NCBI GenBank assembly: GCA_018971065.1
Contig: JAGWVC010000053.1
Span: 1-26,625, forward strand
Source of the DNA: Sphingomonadales bacterium
Lineage (GTDB): Bacteria > Pseudomonadota > Alphaproteobacteria > Sphingomonadales > Sphingomonadaceae
Length of the DNA stretch: 26,625 nucleotides
Reading direction: 5' to 3'
Shown: one piece after another, positions 1-7,907 of the stretch
How positions within the stretch are numbered: position 1 is the stretch's first letter
Layout of the letters: the number at the start of each line of letters is the position of its first letter
Made by a program: the position numbers and the translations under genes
Notes under the pieces: model-generated
What the model saw: the letters and a program-made list of their open reading frames with translations, nothing else
The model's database searches: none
Told to the model about the DNA's origin: nothing

Positions 1-194
1 GCGCGGAAATCGAGGAGGAAGCCAGCGTTGTCGGCTGCCTCTGCACCCCGCTGGACCGGCTGGCCGACAAGGCCGGTTTCCCCCGCGCCGACGTGGGCGA
101 CGTGGTTGCCGTATTCTGTGCGGGTGCCTACGGGGCTTCCGCCAGCCCGGCGGCGTTTCTGGGGCAGGGCCCGGCGCGCGAACTGCTGATCTGA
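1..194 (+). CDS. PLP-dependent decarboxylase, XrtA-associated (3' end only)
   Basis: Only the last 63 codons are present, read from base 3 to the TGA at 192-194; the 5' part lies outside the window. The residues VVGCLCTPLDRLA, then GDVVAVFCAGAYG and a final ELLI, match the C-terminal barrel of ornithine/diaminopimelate-type decarboxylases (fold type III), in which a C-x-P-x-D segment and a GAYG segment contribute to the active site at the dimer interface. In XrtA loci a decarboxylase of this family (TIGR03099-like) usually sits next to an acyl-CoA ligase and an acyl carrier protein. Those would be expected just upstream, outside the window. The family call is well supported by motif and context; the substrate is unknown. 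Confidence 0.8.
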   Translation, partial: AEIEEEASVVGCLCTPLDRLADKAGFPRADVGDVVAVFCAGAYGASASPAAFLGQGPARELLI

Positions 195-443
195 TTCGCG
201 GCGCGATTCTTGCGTCAACCTGTGTGAAAACCCGCAGAAACCCTCATTTTCCCATGCCATTCCAGCAGGTTTAATTCCCGTCCTGCAACATGTCCTTTTT
301 CGGGATGCCTACGCAAACCCCCGAGGGGACGCGGGCAAGGCTAACGGGATGTTTACCTTTTTCCCCGATAGCCAGGCACGATCAGCCGCAAGTCCCGCCC
401 GGCAGGCAGCCGGGCTGGCCAGCGGTGTCTTGAGGAAAGCACT
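195..443 (+). promoter_or_regulatory. Intergenic leader upstream of the EPS export/assembly genes
   Basis: This 249-bp non-coding stretch is visibly richer in A/T than its flanks and is the largest gap in the exopolysaccharide locus, so it probably carries the promoter for the genes that follow. It contains a sigma-54-like element near its start (separate entry). It also has a loose inverted repeat GCAGG (265-269)/CCTGC (282-286) followed by a T-run at 296-300, and a CCCCGAGGGG element (319-328). No convincing sigma-70 pair was found. The end of the gap provides GAGGAAAG as ribosome binding site for the next gene. Confidence 0.45.
199..214 (+). promoter_or_regulatory. Candidate sigma-54 (-24/-12) promoter
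   Basis: The segment CGGCGCG-ATTC-TTGC has GG at 200-201 and GC at 212-213, exactly ten bases apart. It matches the RpoN consensus TGGCACG-N4-TTGC at 9 of 11 fixed positions. In other bacteria XrtA/PEP-CTERM systems are controlled by PrsK/PrsR together with RpoN, so the site is plausible. It would give a leader of about 220 nt. A chance match in GC-rich DNA cannot be excluded. Confidence 0.3.
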
Positions 444-1091
444 ATGTCGAGCACACCAATTGCCCGCCTGCTTGCCGGCACCGCTATCGCCTGCATGGCG
501 CTGAGCGGCTGCACCGGATCAGGCTCCGTCGCGACGAAACTGCCGTCCGCGAACTTCGTCGCGGCGCAGGAAGGCCCCGGCGAGGATTACGTGATCGGCC
601 CGCTGGACGAACTGACCATCTTCGTGTGGCGCAATCCCGAACTGGGCGCCCGCGTGCAGGTGCGCCCCGACGGTCGCATCACCACGCCGCTGATCCAGGA
701 CATCCCGGCGGTGGGCAAGACCCCGTCGATGCTGTCGGAAGATATCCGCCTGCAACTGGCGCAGTATATCCAGGACCCGCTGGTCTCGGTGATCGTCAAC
801 AAGTTCGCCGGCACGTTCAGCCAGCAGGTCCGCGTCGTCGGCGCCTCGGGCAAGGCGGCGTCGCTGCCGTACCGCGCCAACATGACGCTGCTCGACGCGA
901 TGATCTCGGTCGGCGGCCTCAACGAATACGCGGCCGGCAACAAGGCCCGGCTGATCCGCTTCGACAAGGCGAGCGGCCACCAGCAGGAATTCGGCATCCG
1001 CGTCGGCGATCTCGTCAAGAAGGGCGACAGCAAGGCCAACGTGATGCTGATGCCCGGCGACGTGATCATCATCCCCGAAAGCGTGTTCTGA
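444..1091 (+). CDS. XrtA system exopolysaccharide export lipoprotein (Wza-like)
   Basis: This 215-residue protein is probably the outer-membrane/periplasmic polysaccharide export component. It has a lipoprotein signal peptide with lipobox ALSGC (Cys23 as the lipidated residue). A Poly_export domain follows at about residues 45-125 (DYVIGPLDELTIFVW, then VRPDGRITTPLI), and one SLBB-type domain at about 130-180 (VRVVGASGKAASLPY, LLDAMISVGGL). It is short compared with Wza (about 380 residues), as is usual for the XrtA-associated subfamily (TIGR03027-like), and lacks the C-terminal membrane helix. The start is supported by GAGGAAAG upstream. It is followed after 22 bp by the chain-length determinant, its expected inner-membrane partner. 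The family call is firm; the exported glycan is unknown. Confidence 0.9.
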   Translation: MSSTPIARLLAGTAIACMALSGCTGSGSVATKLPSANFVAAQEGPGEDYVIGPLDELTIFVWRNPELGARVQVRPDGRITTPLIQDIPAVGKTPSMLSEDIRLQLAQYIQDPLVSVIVNKFAGTFSQQVRVVGASGKAASLPYRANMTLLDAMISVGGLNEYAAGNKARLIRFDKASGHQQEFGIRVGDLVKKGDSKANVMLMPGDVIIIPESVF

Positions 1092-1113
1092 GCATCGTCA
1101 GGAGGTTAGTACC

Positions 1114-2646
1114 ATGAACACCGTTTATGACGACGTGCGCAGCACATTCCACGGGCTCTGGCAGAAACGCTGGATGGCTCTGGGCGTGGCCTGGGGCGTT
1201 TCCGTGCTGGGCTGGATCGGTGTGGCCATGGTGCCGAACACCTATGAATCGCACGCCCGCATCTTCGTGCAGCTCGACGACGCGCTTGCCGCCCAGGTGG
1301 GCATCGGCGAAGCGCAGCGCCGCAACGACATCGATCGCGTCCGCAACACGCTGACCTCGACCGCGAACCTGGAAAAGGTAATCCGCGAGACCGCGATGGG
1401 CGACGCCATCACCAGCAAGCGCGACATGGAAGGCGCGGTCGCCGGTCTGTCGAAGCAGATCAAGATCACCGCCGACCAGCAGAACCTGTTCTCGATCTCG
1501 GCCACGTCCAGCTCGATGCGGTTCTCGGATTCGCAGAACGCCCGGCTGGCGCAGACCATCGTCAACAAGATGATCGAGATCTTCCGCGACGAGAAGAACC
1601 TGACCAACCGCGACCAGATCAAGCAGACGATGGACTTCCTCGACACGCAGCTTGCGCAGCGCGGGGCGGAACTCCAGGCTGCCGACCAGCGCCGGATCGC
1701 CTTCGAGGCGAAGTATCCGGAAGCGGCGGTGGGCGGTCTCAGCATTGTCCAGCGCATGGAACAGTCGCGCGCCGCGATGCGCTCGATCGACGGCGACATC
1801 GCCGCCGCGCAGAGCGCGATGGCGTCGCTGGGTGCCCAGATGGCGGCGATCCCGGCAACGGTTTCGGCCGGTGCCGCCGGTGGCGGCGCCCGCGCCGCGC
1901 TGTCGCAGCTCCAGACCGATCTGGCGCAGATGCGCGCTCGCGGCATGACCGAGAATCACCCCGATGTCATCGCCACGCGCAACCAGATCGCCTCGCTGCG
2001 CCAGCAGGTCCGCAGCGAGGATGCCTCGGGCGGCGACAAGCTGGGGATGCCGAATCCGGCCTATGCCTCGTTGCAGTCGGTCCGCGCTGAGCGCATGGCC
2101 AACCTGCAGGCGCTACAGGCCCGCCGCGCCTCGCTTGAAGGCGATCTTGCCAAGATCGCGGCCGAGCAGGTGGCGAATCCGGAAATCGTGACCGAGGCGC
2201 AGGCCATCAGCCGCGATCAGGACGTGCTCAAGGCGCAGTACGACAAGCTGCTGGCTGACCGCGAGGCGCTGAAGCTGCGCCAGACGGTGGAGAACGGTCC
2301 GAACCCGGTGAAGTTCACGATCGTCGACCCGGCTTCCACGCCGCGCAAGCCGATCGCGCCGAACCGCCCGCTGCTGCTGTTCGTGGTGCTGCTGGCCGGC
2401 GTCGGCTCGGGCCTGGGCATTGCCTATGCCGCCGGCGAGATGCGCTCGACCTTCGATACCGCGACGCGCCTCGAAAACGCGCTCGGTCTCCCGGTCCTCG
2501 GCGCCATCTCGCAGACGCTCAGCGATGCCGCGGTCAATGAACGCGCCCGCAAGCTCAAGTACTTCTTCGCCGCTTCGGCTGCGCTGGGCGGGCTGTTCGC
2601 CCTGCTCCTCGCCGTCGAGTTCGTCCAGCGCGGCATGGTCGCGTAA
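1114..2646 (+). CDS. XrtA system polysaccharide chain-length determinant (Wzz/GNVR family)
   Basis: This 510-residue inner-membrane co-polymerase would set chain length and link synthesis to export. It has an N-terminal Wzz domain with a first membrane helix at about residues 21-39, a long periplasmic coiled-coil region (about 150-390, rich in Q, A, R, E), then a proline-rich segment (ASTPRKPIAPNRP) leading into a second helix at about 420-440. A third hydrophobic helix lies near the C-terminus (about 484-503). The third helix is usual for the XrtA-associated subfamily (TIGR03007-like). No kinase domain is fused; the autokinase is the next gene, 15 bp downstream. AGGAGG lies 8 nt before the ATG. 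Confidence 0.92.
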   Translation: MNTVYDDVRSTFHGLWQKRWMALGVAWGVSVLGWIGVAMVPNTYESHARIFVQLDDALAAQVGIGEAQRRNDIDRVRNTLTSTANLEKVIRETAMGDAITSKRDMEGAVAGLSKQIKITADQQNLFSISATSSSMRFSDSQNARLAQTIVNKMIEIFRDEKNLTNRDQIKQTMDFLDTQLAQRGAELQAADQRRIAFEAKYPEAAVGGLSIVQRMEQSRAAMRSIDGDIAAAQSAMASLGAQMAAIPATVSAGAAGGGARAALSQLQTDLAQMRARGMTENHPDVIATRNQIASLRQQVRSEDASGGDKLGMPNPAYASLQSVRAERMANLQALQARRASLEGDLAKIAAEQVANPEIVTEAQAISRDQDVLKAQYDKLLADREALKLRQTVENGPNPVKFTIVDPASTPRKPIAPNRPLLLFVVLLAGVGSGLGIAYAAGEMRSTFDTATRLENALGLPVLGAISQTLSDAAVNERARKLKYFFAASAALGGLFALLLAVEFVQRGMVA

Positions 2647-2661
2647 CGGAGGGTTGATCCC

Positions 2662-3741
2662 ATGACCCAGCATAAATCGAACGCTGCCCAGAACCAGCAG
2701 CCGCACGAACAGCCCACCGAATCGTTGCTCGAACGCGCCATCAAGGCCTTCGAATCGGGCGGTCTGCGCCCCGATCCGAAGAACGTCGGCGGATCGCTGC
2801 CGCGCCCGGCGGACATGCTTGCCCCGCAAGCTGCCCCCGAGGCTCCGGCTCCGGCCCCGCAGGTCGAGGCCCCGGCCCCGGTCCAGCAGGCTCCGGCCCC
2901 GGCTCCGGTGGTTCAGGCTCCGGTGGTTCAGGCTCCGGTGGTTCAGGCTCCGGTGGTTCAGGCTCCGGTGATCCAGGCTCCGGTTCAGGCGCCCGTCCCG
3001 CAGGCCGCTCCCGAAGGGCGCTTCTGCCGGGTGGATCGTCACCGCATCCGCCAGGCCGGGCTGATCGTGCCCGACGGCGGCATCACCGGCCAGCTCGAGG
3101 AATTCCGCATCATCAAGCGCCAGTTGCTGGTCCAGGCCGACAACCTGCGCCGCAGTGGCGGCGGCTCGGCCGCGCAGCGCATCCTTGTCACCTCGGCGCT
3201 GCCGGGCGAGGGCAAGAGCCACTGCGCCGCCAACCTGGCGCTGTCGATTGCGGCGGAAAAGGACTGCGACGTGCTGCTGGTGGACTTCGACTCGTCGAAG
3301 AGCACCGTGCTCAGCGCGCTGGGCATTCCCAATGGCCCCGGCCTGGTCGATGCCGTCGCCGATCCCACGCTCGACGTGCGGACCTGCGTGGTCGCCACCG
3401 ACGTGCCGGGACTGTCGGTGCTGCCCGGCGGCCGCACCAGCAGCCATGACAACGAGTACATGGCCTCGGCCCGCGCCATCGAGGTGCTCGACTCGCTGAC
3501 CGAAGGCAACCCGCGCCGCGTCGTCGTGTTCGACTCGCCGCCGACGCTGGCCGCCTCGCTGCCGGTCGAACTGGCCAAGCTGGTCGGGCAGACCGTCGTC
3601 GTCGTCGCCGCCGATGCCACCAACCAGTCGGCAATCGAGGACGCGGTGTCGCTGCTCTCGGGCTGCGCCAACCTGCAGTTGCTGCTCAACGGGGTGCAGT
3701 TCAGCCCGTCGGGCCGCCGCTACGGCACCTACTACCGCTGA
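2662..3741 (+). CDS. XrtA-associated tyrosine autokinase (CpsD/CapB type)
   Basis: This 359-residue cytoplasmic ATPase is of the bacterial tyrosine-kinase class, expected to pair with the preceding chain-length protein. The kinase core has Walker A ALPGEGKS (K185, S186), Walker A' VLLVDFD (D208, D210) and Walker B VVVFDSPP (D291). Two features are unusual. The residue two positions after the second Asp of A', where BY-kinases often have Arg, is Ser, with Lys213 next to it. The C-terminal tyrosine cluster is reduced to YGTYYR (Tyr354, 357, 358). The N-terminal 115 residues are a low-complexity Ala/Pro/Gln linker that includes a perfect 15-bp tandem repeat. GGAGGG precedes the start. The family is clear; whether it still autophosphorylates is uncertain. 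Confidence 0.88.
   Translation: MTQHKSNAAQNQQPHEQPTESLLERAIKAFESGGLRPDPKNVGGSLPRPADMLAPQAAPEAPAPAPQVEAPAPVQQAPAPAPVVQAPVVQAPVVQAPVVQAPVIQAPVQAPVPQAAPEGRFCRVDRHRIRQAGLIVPDGGITGQLEEFRIIKRQLLVQADNLRRSGGGSAAQRILVTSALPGEGKSHCAANLALSIAAEKDCDVLLVDFDSSKSTVLSALGIPNGPGLVDAVADPTLDVRTCVVATDVPGLSVLPGGRTSSHDNEYMASARAIEVLDSLTEGNPRRVVVFDSPPTLAASLPVELAKLVGQTVVVVAADATNQSAIEDAVSLLSGCANLQLLLNGVQFSPSGRRYGTYYR
2908..2982 (+). repeat. 15-bp tandem repeat inside the autokinase gene
   Basis: Four identical copies of GTGGTTCAGGCTCCG (2908-2967) are followed by a fifth with two substitutions (GTGATCCAGGCTCCG). They encode VVQAP four times and then VIQAP. Further degenerate Q-A-P units flank the array. Because the unit is a multiple of three, gain or loss of copies would change linker length without breaking the frame. 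Confidence 0.97.
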
Positions 3742-3766
3742 TCCCGGCACGGATCGGAAGGGGAAC

Positions 3767-5701
3767 ATGATGTTGCGCAAGCCCAGATACAGGATGGTTC
3801 CGGTTACAGCGCTCGCCACGATGGCGGCGCTGGCCGGGCCTGTCCTGCTGGCACCGTCGGCGCTGGCACAGAATCGGCCTTTCGCGCAAAGCGGGGCATA
3901 CGAGAATGTGCAGCAGGGCGATGTCGCCGGTGGGGTCGTGTCCACCGGCTACGATGCCCAGCGCCAGTTCGACGACGTTCACGAACAGGACGTGACCCAG
4001 CTCAACATCTCCCCCGACCTTCCGCACAGCGCCGACACGGCAACCGACAACACCACCGACGTCGCGGCGCGCGAAGCGCTGGATCGGCAGCGCCAGTCCG
4101 AATACAACGCCCGCAAGCTGCGCCGCTCGTCGGAACGGTTTGCCACCAGTGGCAGTGATCGCGACCAGCGCGCGCTGTGGATCGTGCCTTATATCGAGGC
4201 CTCGCAGTCGTTCGACAGCCAGATCTCGCCCTCGGGCGATACGCTGACCTACTCCGTGCTGGCCGCCGGTGCCGACATCGGCGCCAACACCAACGGCTAT
4301 CAGGGCACGCTGTCTTTGCGCTATGAACGGCGCATCGGCTGGGGCCGCGCCGAATCGTACAGCAACGTCTCGGGCATCGGCCGCGTCGCCATCGCGGTGG
4401 TGCCGCGCGTGCTGACGATGGAAGTGGCCGGCTATGCCAATCGCGTCCACGTCGATGGGCAGGGCGCCACCACCAATTCGATCGGCAGCCCCGATTCGCT
4501 GGCGCAGGTCTATTCGGTGATGGCCGGCCCGTCGCTGGCCACCGATGCCGGCGATCTGGAGATCAAGGGCCACTATCGCATCGGCTATTCGCATGTCGGC
4601 AACCCCACCCAGTTGGCGGTGGTGCCGGGCCAGACCCGTGCCGACATCTTCGACCATTCGACCGTGCAGGACGCGCACCTGCGCGTCGGCGTGCAGCCCG
4701 GCGACGTCACCCCGGTGGGGCTGGCGGTCGAGGGCGGGCACTATCGCGAGACGATCTCGAACCTCGACCAGCAGGCGCACGATTCGCACGTGCGCGGCGA
4801 AGTCACCATTCCGGTGGTCGATCACATGGCGCTGGTCGGCGGCGTCGGCTACGAATGGACCGACGTCACCAGCCGCGACGCGCTGCGCGACAGCGCCGGC
4901 AACCCGGTGATCAATTCCAAGGGCCGCCTGCTGACCGATTATGCCGGTCCGCGCTACATCGCCTTCCAGACCGAAGGGCTGATCTGGGATGCCGGCGTGC
5001 TGTGGCGGCCCAGTTCGCGCACTTACCTGGAAGCCCACGTCGGCCGCCGCTATGGCGAATTCGGCGGCTACGGCAGCTTCAGCTATCGCCCCACCCCGCG
5101 CTCGTCGTTCAACATCCTGGTCTACAACAACCTGACCAGCTTCGGCGGGATGATGACCAACGCGCTGGGCAATACCCCCACCCAGTTCACCTCGATCCGT
5201 GACACCATCACCGGCAACGTCGGCGCCTGCGTCAACGGCGGCGGCGGTGGCGGCGGCGGCTGCCTGGCCGGCTCGCTGGCCACCGTGCGCGGCACCGTGT
5301 TCCGTGGCCGTGGCGCCAACGCCTACTATGCCTGGGGCTGGGATCGCTACACCGCCAGCGTCGGCGTCGGCTACGATCGCCGCGAGTTCATCGCCGCGCC
5401 GGGCACTGCGCTGGCGCTGCTGAACGGCAAGTCTGAAGAGTATTACTGGACCGCCGCCAACATCGGGATGCAGGTCGATCACCAGACCACCATCGGCGGC
5501 CAGATCGACGGCTTCTGGTATCGCGGCAACACCGCCGCCGATTCCAACTTCACCGCGGTGCGGGCGGCCGGCGTCTACCAGCACCAGTTCAACCGCCATC
5601 TCAGCGCCTCGGCGGCGCTGGGTGTGGACGGCATCAATCGCAAGGCACTCGACGATGTCTGGACGATGTCCGGGCAGGTCGGGATGCGGTACACGTTCTA
5701 A
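3767..5701 (+). CDS. TIGR03016-type PEP-CTERM-associated outer-membrane beta-barrel protein
   Basis: This 644-residue protein has a signal peptide ending in SALA (cleavage after Ala34). It then has a polar region and a long run of amphipathic strands ending in QVGMRYTF with a C-terminal Phe, the mark of an outer-membrane barrel recognised by the BAM machinery. Length, position and pattern fit the TIGR03016 family found between the autokinase and ATPase genes of XrtA loci, where it may act as the outer-membrane passage for the polysaccharide. Start: ATG at 3767 (a second ATG follows at once) with GGAAGGGG just upstream. Earlier in-frame codons would overlap the kinase gene and lack a signal peptide. 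One loop has Cys488, eight glycines, then Cys499, an odd feature in a barrel. Confidence 0.83.
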   Translation: MMLRKPRYRMVPVTALATMAALAGPVLLAPSALAQNRPFAQSGAYENVQQGDVAGGVVSTGYDAQRQFDDVHEQDVTQLNISPDLPHSADTATDNTTDVAAREALDRQRQSEYNARKLRRSSERFATSGSDRDQRALWIVPYIEASQSFDSQISPSGDTLTYSVLAAGADIGANTNGYQGTLSLRYERRIGWGRAESYSNVSGIGRVAIAVVPRVLTMEVAGYANRVHVDGQGATTNSIGSPDSLAQVYSVMAGPSLATDAGDLEIKGHYRIGYSHVGNPTQLAVVPGQTRADIFDHSTVQDAHLRVGVQPGDVTPVGLAVEGGHYRETISNLDQQAHDSHVRGEVTIPVVDHMALVGGVGYEWTDVTSRDALRDSAGNPVINSKGRLLTDYAGPRYIAFQTEGLIWDAGVLWRPSSRTYLEAHVGRRYGEFGGYGSFSYRPTPRSSFNILVYNNLTSFGGMMTNALGNTPTQFTSIRDTITGNVGACVNGGGGGGGGCLAGSLATVRGTVFRGRGANAYYAWGWDRYTASVGVGYDRREFIAAPGTALALLNGKSEEYYWTAANIGMQVDHQTTIGGQIDGFWYRGNTAADSNFTAVRAAGVYQHQFNRHLSASAALGVDGINRKALDDVWTMSGQVGMRYTF

Positions 5702-5717
5702 GCGCAGAGGCAGACCC

Positions 5718-6947
5718 ATGTTCGACGATTTCTATGGCTTTTCCGGGCGCCCGTTCCAGCTCACCCCCGATCCGGCATTCTATTTCGAGAGCCTGAGCCA
5801 CCGCAAGGCGCTCAGCTATCTCGGCTATGGCCTGGCCCAGGGCGAAGGCTTCGTGGTCATCACCGGCGAGGTCGGCGCCGGCAAGTCTACGCTGGTCGCG
5901 CACCTGATGAAGACCGTCGATCGCGCCCGGCTGACTGCCGCGCAGATCGTCACCAGCAAGCTCGACGGCGAGGAGATCGTCCACGTTGTCGCCCGCGCGT
6001 TCGGCATTGCCGTGCAGGGGCATGACAAGGCTTCGGCGCTGTCGGCCATCGAACTGTTCCTGAACGAGGAAGCCCGCAGCGGTCGCCGCAGCCTGCTGGT
6101 GGTGGACGAGGCGCAGAACCTGGCGATCACCGCGCTGGAAGAACTGCGCATGTTGTCCAACTTCCAGCTTGGCGCGCAGCCGCTGTTGCAGATCCTGCTG
6201 CTGGGCCAGCCCGAATTCCGCAACACCATCCAGCTTCACCCCAGCCTGGAACAGTTGCGCCAGCGCGTGATCGCCGCGCATCACCTCGACGCGATGGAAT
6301 CGGGCGAGGTCGAACCTTACGTGCTGCACCGCCTGAAGTGCGTGGGCTGGAACGGCGACCCCGAATTCGACGAGCGCGTATTTGCCGAGCTGTACACCGC
6401 CACCGCCGGCGTGCCGCGCCGCATCAACCAGATCACCAACCGGCTGCTGCTGCTGGGCGCGGTGGAACGCAAGCACCGCATCGACGGCGTCATGCTCAGC
6501 AAGGTGCTGGCCGAACTGACCGGCGATGGCGCGCTGGCGCTGGGTAGCCCGGTCGAACCGCGCGCGGTGCCGACGCTGCACGAAGCGCCGGTGGCCGCCC
6601 CGGTCGAAGCCCCCATCGCCTTCACGCCCGCCCCGGCACCCGTTGCGCCGGCCCCCGAAGCCGCGCACGTTCCTGCCGCCCCGGTTGCCGCTGGTCCGCT
6701 GGGCGATGAACTGGCCAAGCGCGACGCGCAGATTGCCGAACTGCAACAGGCGGTCCTGGAACTGGCCGACAGCAGCGACGGTTCGGGCCTTGGCAGCACC
6801 GAGGCGCACCGGATGGACATCGAGGCGCTGCACGAACGCCTGGCCGCGCTGGAAGCCCGCGTGATCGAGCAGGAACGCACGATCCGCCACACGCTGACGA
6901 TGCTGATCGAATGGGTCGAAGCCGGCACCGGCCGCGCGGCGGCCTGA
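5718..6947 (+). CDS. XrtA/PEP-CTERM system-associated ATPase (ExeA/GspA-like)
   Basis: This 409-residue AAA-type ATPase begins MFDDFYGFSGRPFQLTPDP, typical of the ExeA/TIGR03015 family. Walker A is GEVGAGKST (50-58) and Walker B is LLVVDEAQ (D130, E131). An arginine-bearing segment GVPRRINQITNRLLLLG closes the ATPase core near residue 250. The C-terminal third is an Ala/Pro linker (about 280-335) followed by a probable coiled coil (about 335-400). It has no peptidoglycan-binding domain, unlike GspA/ExeA. Start ATG 5718 is chosen over upstream codons because those lie inside the barrel gene and the family N-terminus begins here. The exact role in the locus is unknown; it is presumed to energise or regulate assembly of the export machinery. 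Confidence 0.88.
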   Translation: MFDDFYGFSGRPFQLTPDPAFYFESLSHRKALSYLGYGLAQGEGFVVITGEVGAGKSTLVAHLMKTVDRARLTAAQIVTSKLDGEEIVHVVARAFGIAVQGHDKASALSAIELFLNEEARSGRRSLLVVDEAQNLAITALEELRMLSNFQLGAQPLLQILLLGQPEFRNTIQLHPSLEQLRQRVIAAHHLDAMESGEVEPYVLHRLKCVGWNGDPEFDERVFAELYTATAGVPRRINQITNRLLLLGAVERKHRIDGVMLSKVLAELTGDGALALGSPVEPRAVPTLHEAPVAAPVEAPIAFTPAPAPVAPAPEAAHVPAAPVAAGPLGDELAKRDAQIAELQQAVLELADSSDGSGLGSTEAHRMDIEALHERLAALEARVIEQERTIRHTLTMLIEWVEAGTGRAAA

Positions 6948-6955
6948 CCGTGGCC

Positions 6956-6977
6956 GGGCCCGCGCGACCGTGGGCCC
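6956..6977 (+). other. Hairpin between ATPase and deacetylase genes
   Basis: GGGCCCGC (6956-6963) can pair with GTGGGCCC (6970-6977) around a 6-nt loop, with one G-U pair. No T-run follows, so it is not a classic terminator. It may stabilise or partly attenuate the transcript within the operon. Confidence 0.45.
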
Positions 6978-7022
6978 TGCCGCACTGAAGTTTGGGCCGA
7001 AATCGAGGTTAGGAGCCATCGC

Positions 7023-7907
7023 GTGCAGATCCCGCTGCAAGTCAATGGCCTGTCGGTCGATGTCGAGGACTGGTTCCAGGTCGGCGCGTTCGAGAACGTG
7101 ATCGCCCGCGCCGACTGGGAGTCGCTGGACGATCGCGTCGCGCGCAACACCGGCGTCATCCTCGACCTGTTCGCCGAAGCAGGCGTCAGGGCCACGTTCT
7201 TCACGCTGGGCTGGGTGGCCGCGCGCCACGGCCCGCTGATGCGCCGCATCGTTGCCGAAGGGCACGAACTGGCCAGCCACGGCTGGGACCATGCCCGCGT
7301 GTTCGCGATGGGCGCCGCCGCCTTCCGCGAGGACTTGCGCCGGGCGCAGGCAACGCTGGAGGATGCCGGCGGCGTGCGCATCACCGGCTATCGCGCGCCC
7401 AGCTTCTCGATCGATCACCGCACGCCGTGGGCTTATGACGTGCTGGCCGAACAGGGCTATGCCTATTCGTCCAGCGTCGCGCCGATCGCGCATGACCATT
7501 ACGGCTGGCGCGCGGCCCCGCGCTTCGCGTTCCGGCCGCTGCCCGGCTCCGATCTCGTCGAGATTCCGGTCACCACCGCCGAATTCGGCAATCGCCGGCT
7601 GGCGGCGGGCGGCGGCGGGTTCTTCCGCGTGCTGCCCTATCGCTTCACGCACTGGGCGTTCGGCAAGGTCAACGCCCACGACGGGCGACCGGGCGTGTTC
7701 TATTTCCACCCTTGGGAAATCGACGCCGCCCAGCCGCGCGTGCCGAATGCGCCGCTGCGCTCGCGCCTGCGTCACTACACCAATCTCGACGGCATGGCAG
7801 CCAAGCTGCGCCGGCTGGTCAAGGATTTCGCCTGGGGCCGCATGGACGAACTGGCCGCGCGCGAGGCGCGGCGCTGCGTCGAATTTGCGCATGGAGAAGC
7901 CGCATGA
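7023..7907 (+). CDS. XrtA system polysaccharide deacetylase (NodB fold)
   Basis: This 294-residue carbohydrate esterase of family 4 has no signal peptide. The catalytic motifs are visible: SVDVEDWFQV (Asp13, Asp16), the metal-binding ASHGWDH (His86, His90), GYRAPSFSI (Arg124) and the late GVFYFHPWEID (His229). The last motif and the length mark the XrtA-locus subfamily with a C-terminal DUF3473 region (TIGR03006-like). It probably removes N-acetyl groups from the growing polysaccharide or its precursor. The start is GTG 7023 with TTAGGAG about 7 nt upstream. The stop overlaps the next start (ATGA), so translation is probably coupled to the FemAB-like gene. Confidence 0.9.
   Translation: MQIPLQVNGLSVDVEDWFQVGAFENVIARADWESLDDRVARNTGVILDLFAEAGVRATFFTLGWVAARHGPLMRRIVAEGHELASHGWDHARVFAMGAAAFREDLRRAQATLEDAGGVRITGYRAPSFSIDHRTPWAYDVLAEQGYAYSSSVAPIAHDHYGWRAAPRFAFRPLPGSDLVEIPVTTAEFGNRRLAAGGGGFFRVLPYRFTHWAFGKVNAHDGRPGVFYFHPWEIDAAQPRVPNAPLRSRLRHYTNLDGMAAKLRRLVKDFAWGRMDELAAREARRCVEFAHGEAA

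Noticed and set aside
319..328. CCCCGAGGGG in the leader as a terminator
   Set aside because: The arms are four bases with a two-base loop and no T-run; similar strings occur by chance in GC-rich DNA.
2908..2982. The tandem repeat as a CRISPR-like array
   Set aside because: There are no spacers; the repeat is contiguous and in frame within a coding region.
3614..3766. Longer N-terminus for the outer-membrane barrel protein
   Set aside because: It would overlap the kinase gene and bury the signal peptide that begins at 3767.
5634..7892. A 752-codon open frame on the minus strand opposite the ATPase and deacetylase genes
   Set aside because: It spans two well-supported plus-strand genes and has shadow-type composition.
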